NCBI GenBank assembly: GCA_900314595.1
Contig: OMVW01000068.1
Coordinates: forward strand, 1 to 5,523
Source: an uncultured Dialister sp.
GTDB taxonomy: Bacteria; Bacillota; Negativicutes; Veillonellales; Dialisteraceae
Direction: 5' to 3'
Length of the DNA: 5,523 bases
Shown here one piece after another: positions 5,489-5,523 of the stretch; position 1 is the stretch's first letter, and each line of letters starts with the position of its first letter. Made by a program: the position numbers and the translations under genes. Under the pieces are notes generated by a model, which was not told the origin of the DNA, did not search any database, and saw only the letters and a list, made by a program, of their open reading frames with translations.

Positions 5489-5523
5489 CCCCCTGTTTGC
5501 CAGACAATTCCGAGCAAACGGGG
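5489..5523. repeat. Inverted repeat at the right window edge, possible mobile-element end or hairpin
   Basis: The arms CCCC-T-GTTTGC (within 5489-5500) and GCAAAC-GGGG (5514-5523) are complementary apart from one unpaired T, with a 13-base loop. They could form a 10-bp stem in either strand. The repeat sits 26 bases beyond the point where OLD-family similarity ends, in sequence that codes for nothing visible. The second arm touches the window edge, so the true extent is unknown. It could be an insertion-element terminus, a recombination site or a terminator-like hairpin; no T-run follows within the window. Confidence 0.5.

Overview
The window reads like an accessory, rearranged stretch of a Firmicutes genome, most likely a gut Clostridia (Lachnospiraceae-like) organism. 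That placement is an inference. It rests on AGGAGG-type ribosome binding sites, on a left edge resembling the regulator and small-protein region of Tn1549/CTn-like integrative elements, and on the WG-repeat family, which is common in these bacteria. No rRNA, tRNA, CRISPR array or intact transposase is present.

Left edge (1-444, + strand): the C-terminal part of an XRE-type helix-turn-helix regulator, then a 125-base non-coding stretch with three spaced GAGTGGCC repeats and a small hairpin, then a strong ribosome binding site and the first ~32 codons of a small charged helical protein. This segment looks richer in G+C than the rest. It breaks off near base 444, at a perfect 10-base palindrome.

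Centre (about 444-5044, all - strand, transcribed right to left): a tightly packed gene run. It starts with an unrecognised acidic 397-residue protein. Ten bases after its stop codon begins a very large multidomain protein with an NTF2/SnoaL-like N-terminus, a middle region, a DUF2442-like domain and about ten WG repeats. In this sequence the large gene is split into two overlapping frames by a -1 frameshift at a C4A5 run near 2206. Restoring the frame gives a protein of about 1,050 residues. Eighteen bases downstream is a DUF503 (YlxP-like) gene that has lost its own 3' end at the left junction.

Right edge (5077-5523, - strand): the C-terminal fragment of an OLD-family (TOPRIM) ATP-dependent endonuclease that has lost its 5' part, then about 60 bases of unrelated sequence ending in an inverted repeat.

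Taken together, the 397-residue gene and the giant WG gene form a two-gene module with a likely coupled start, set between two broken genes (DUF503 and OLD) and next to mobile-element sequence. This looks like cargo in a variable island. Its function cannot be read from the sequence; an interaction, sensing or conflict-related role is only a hypothesis.
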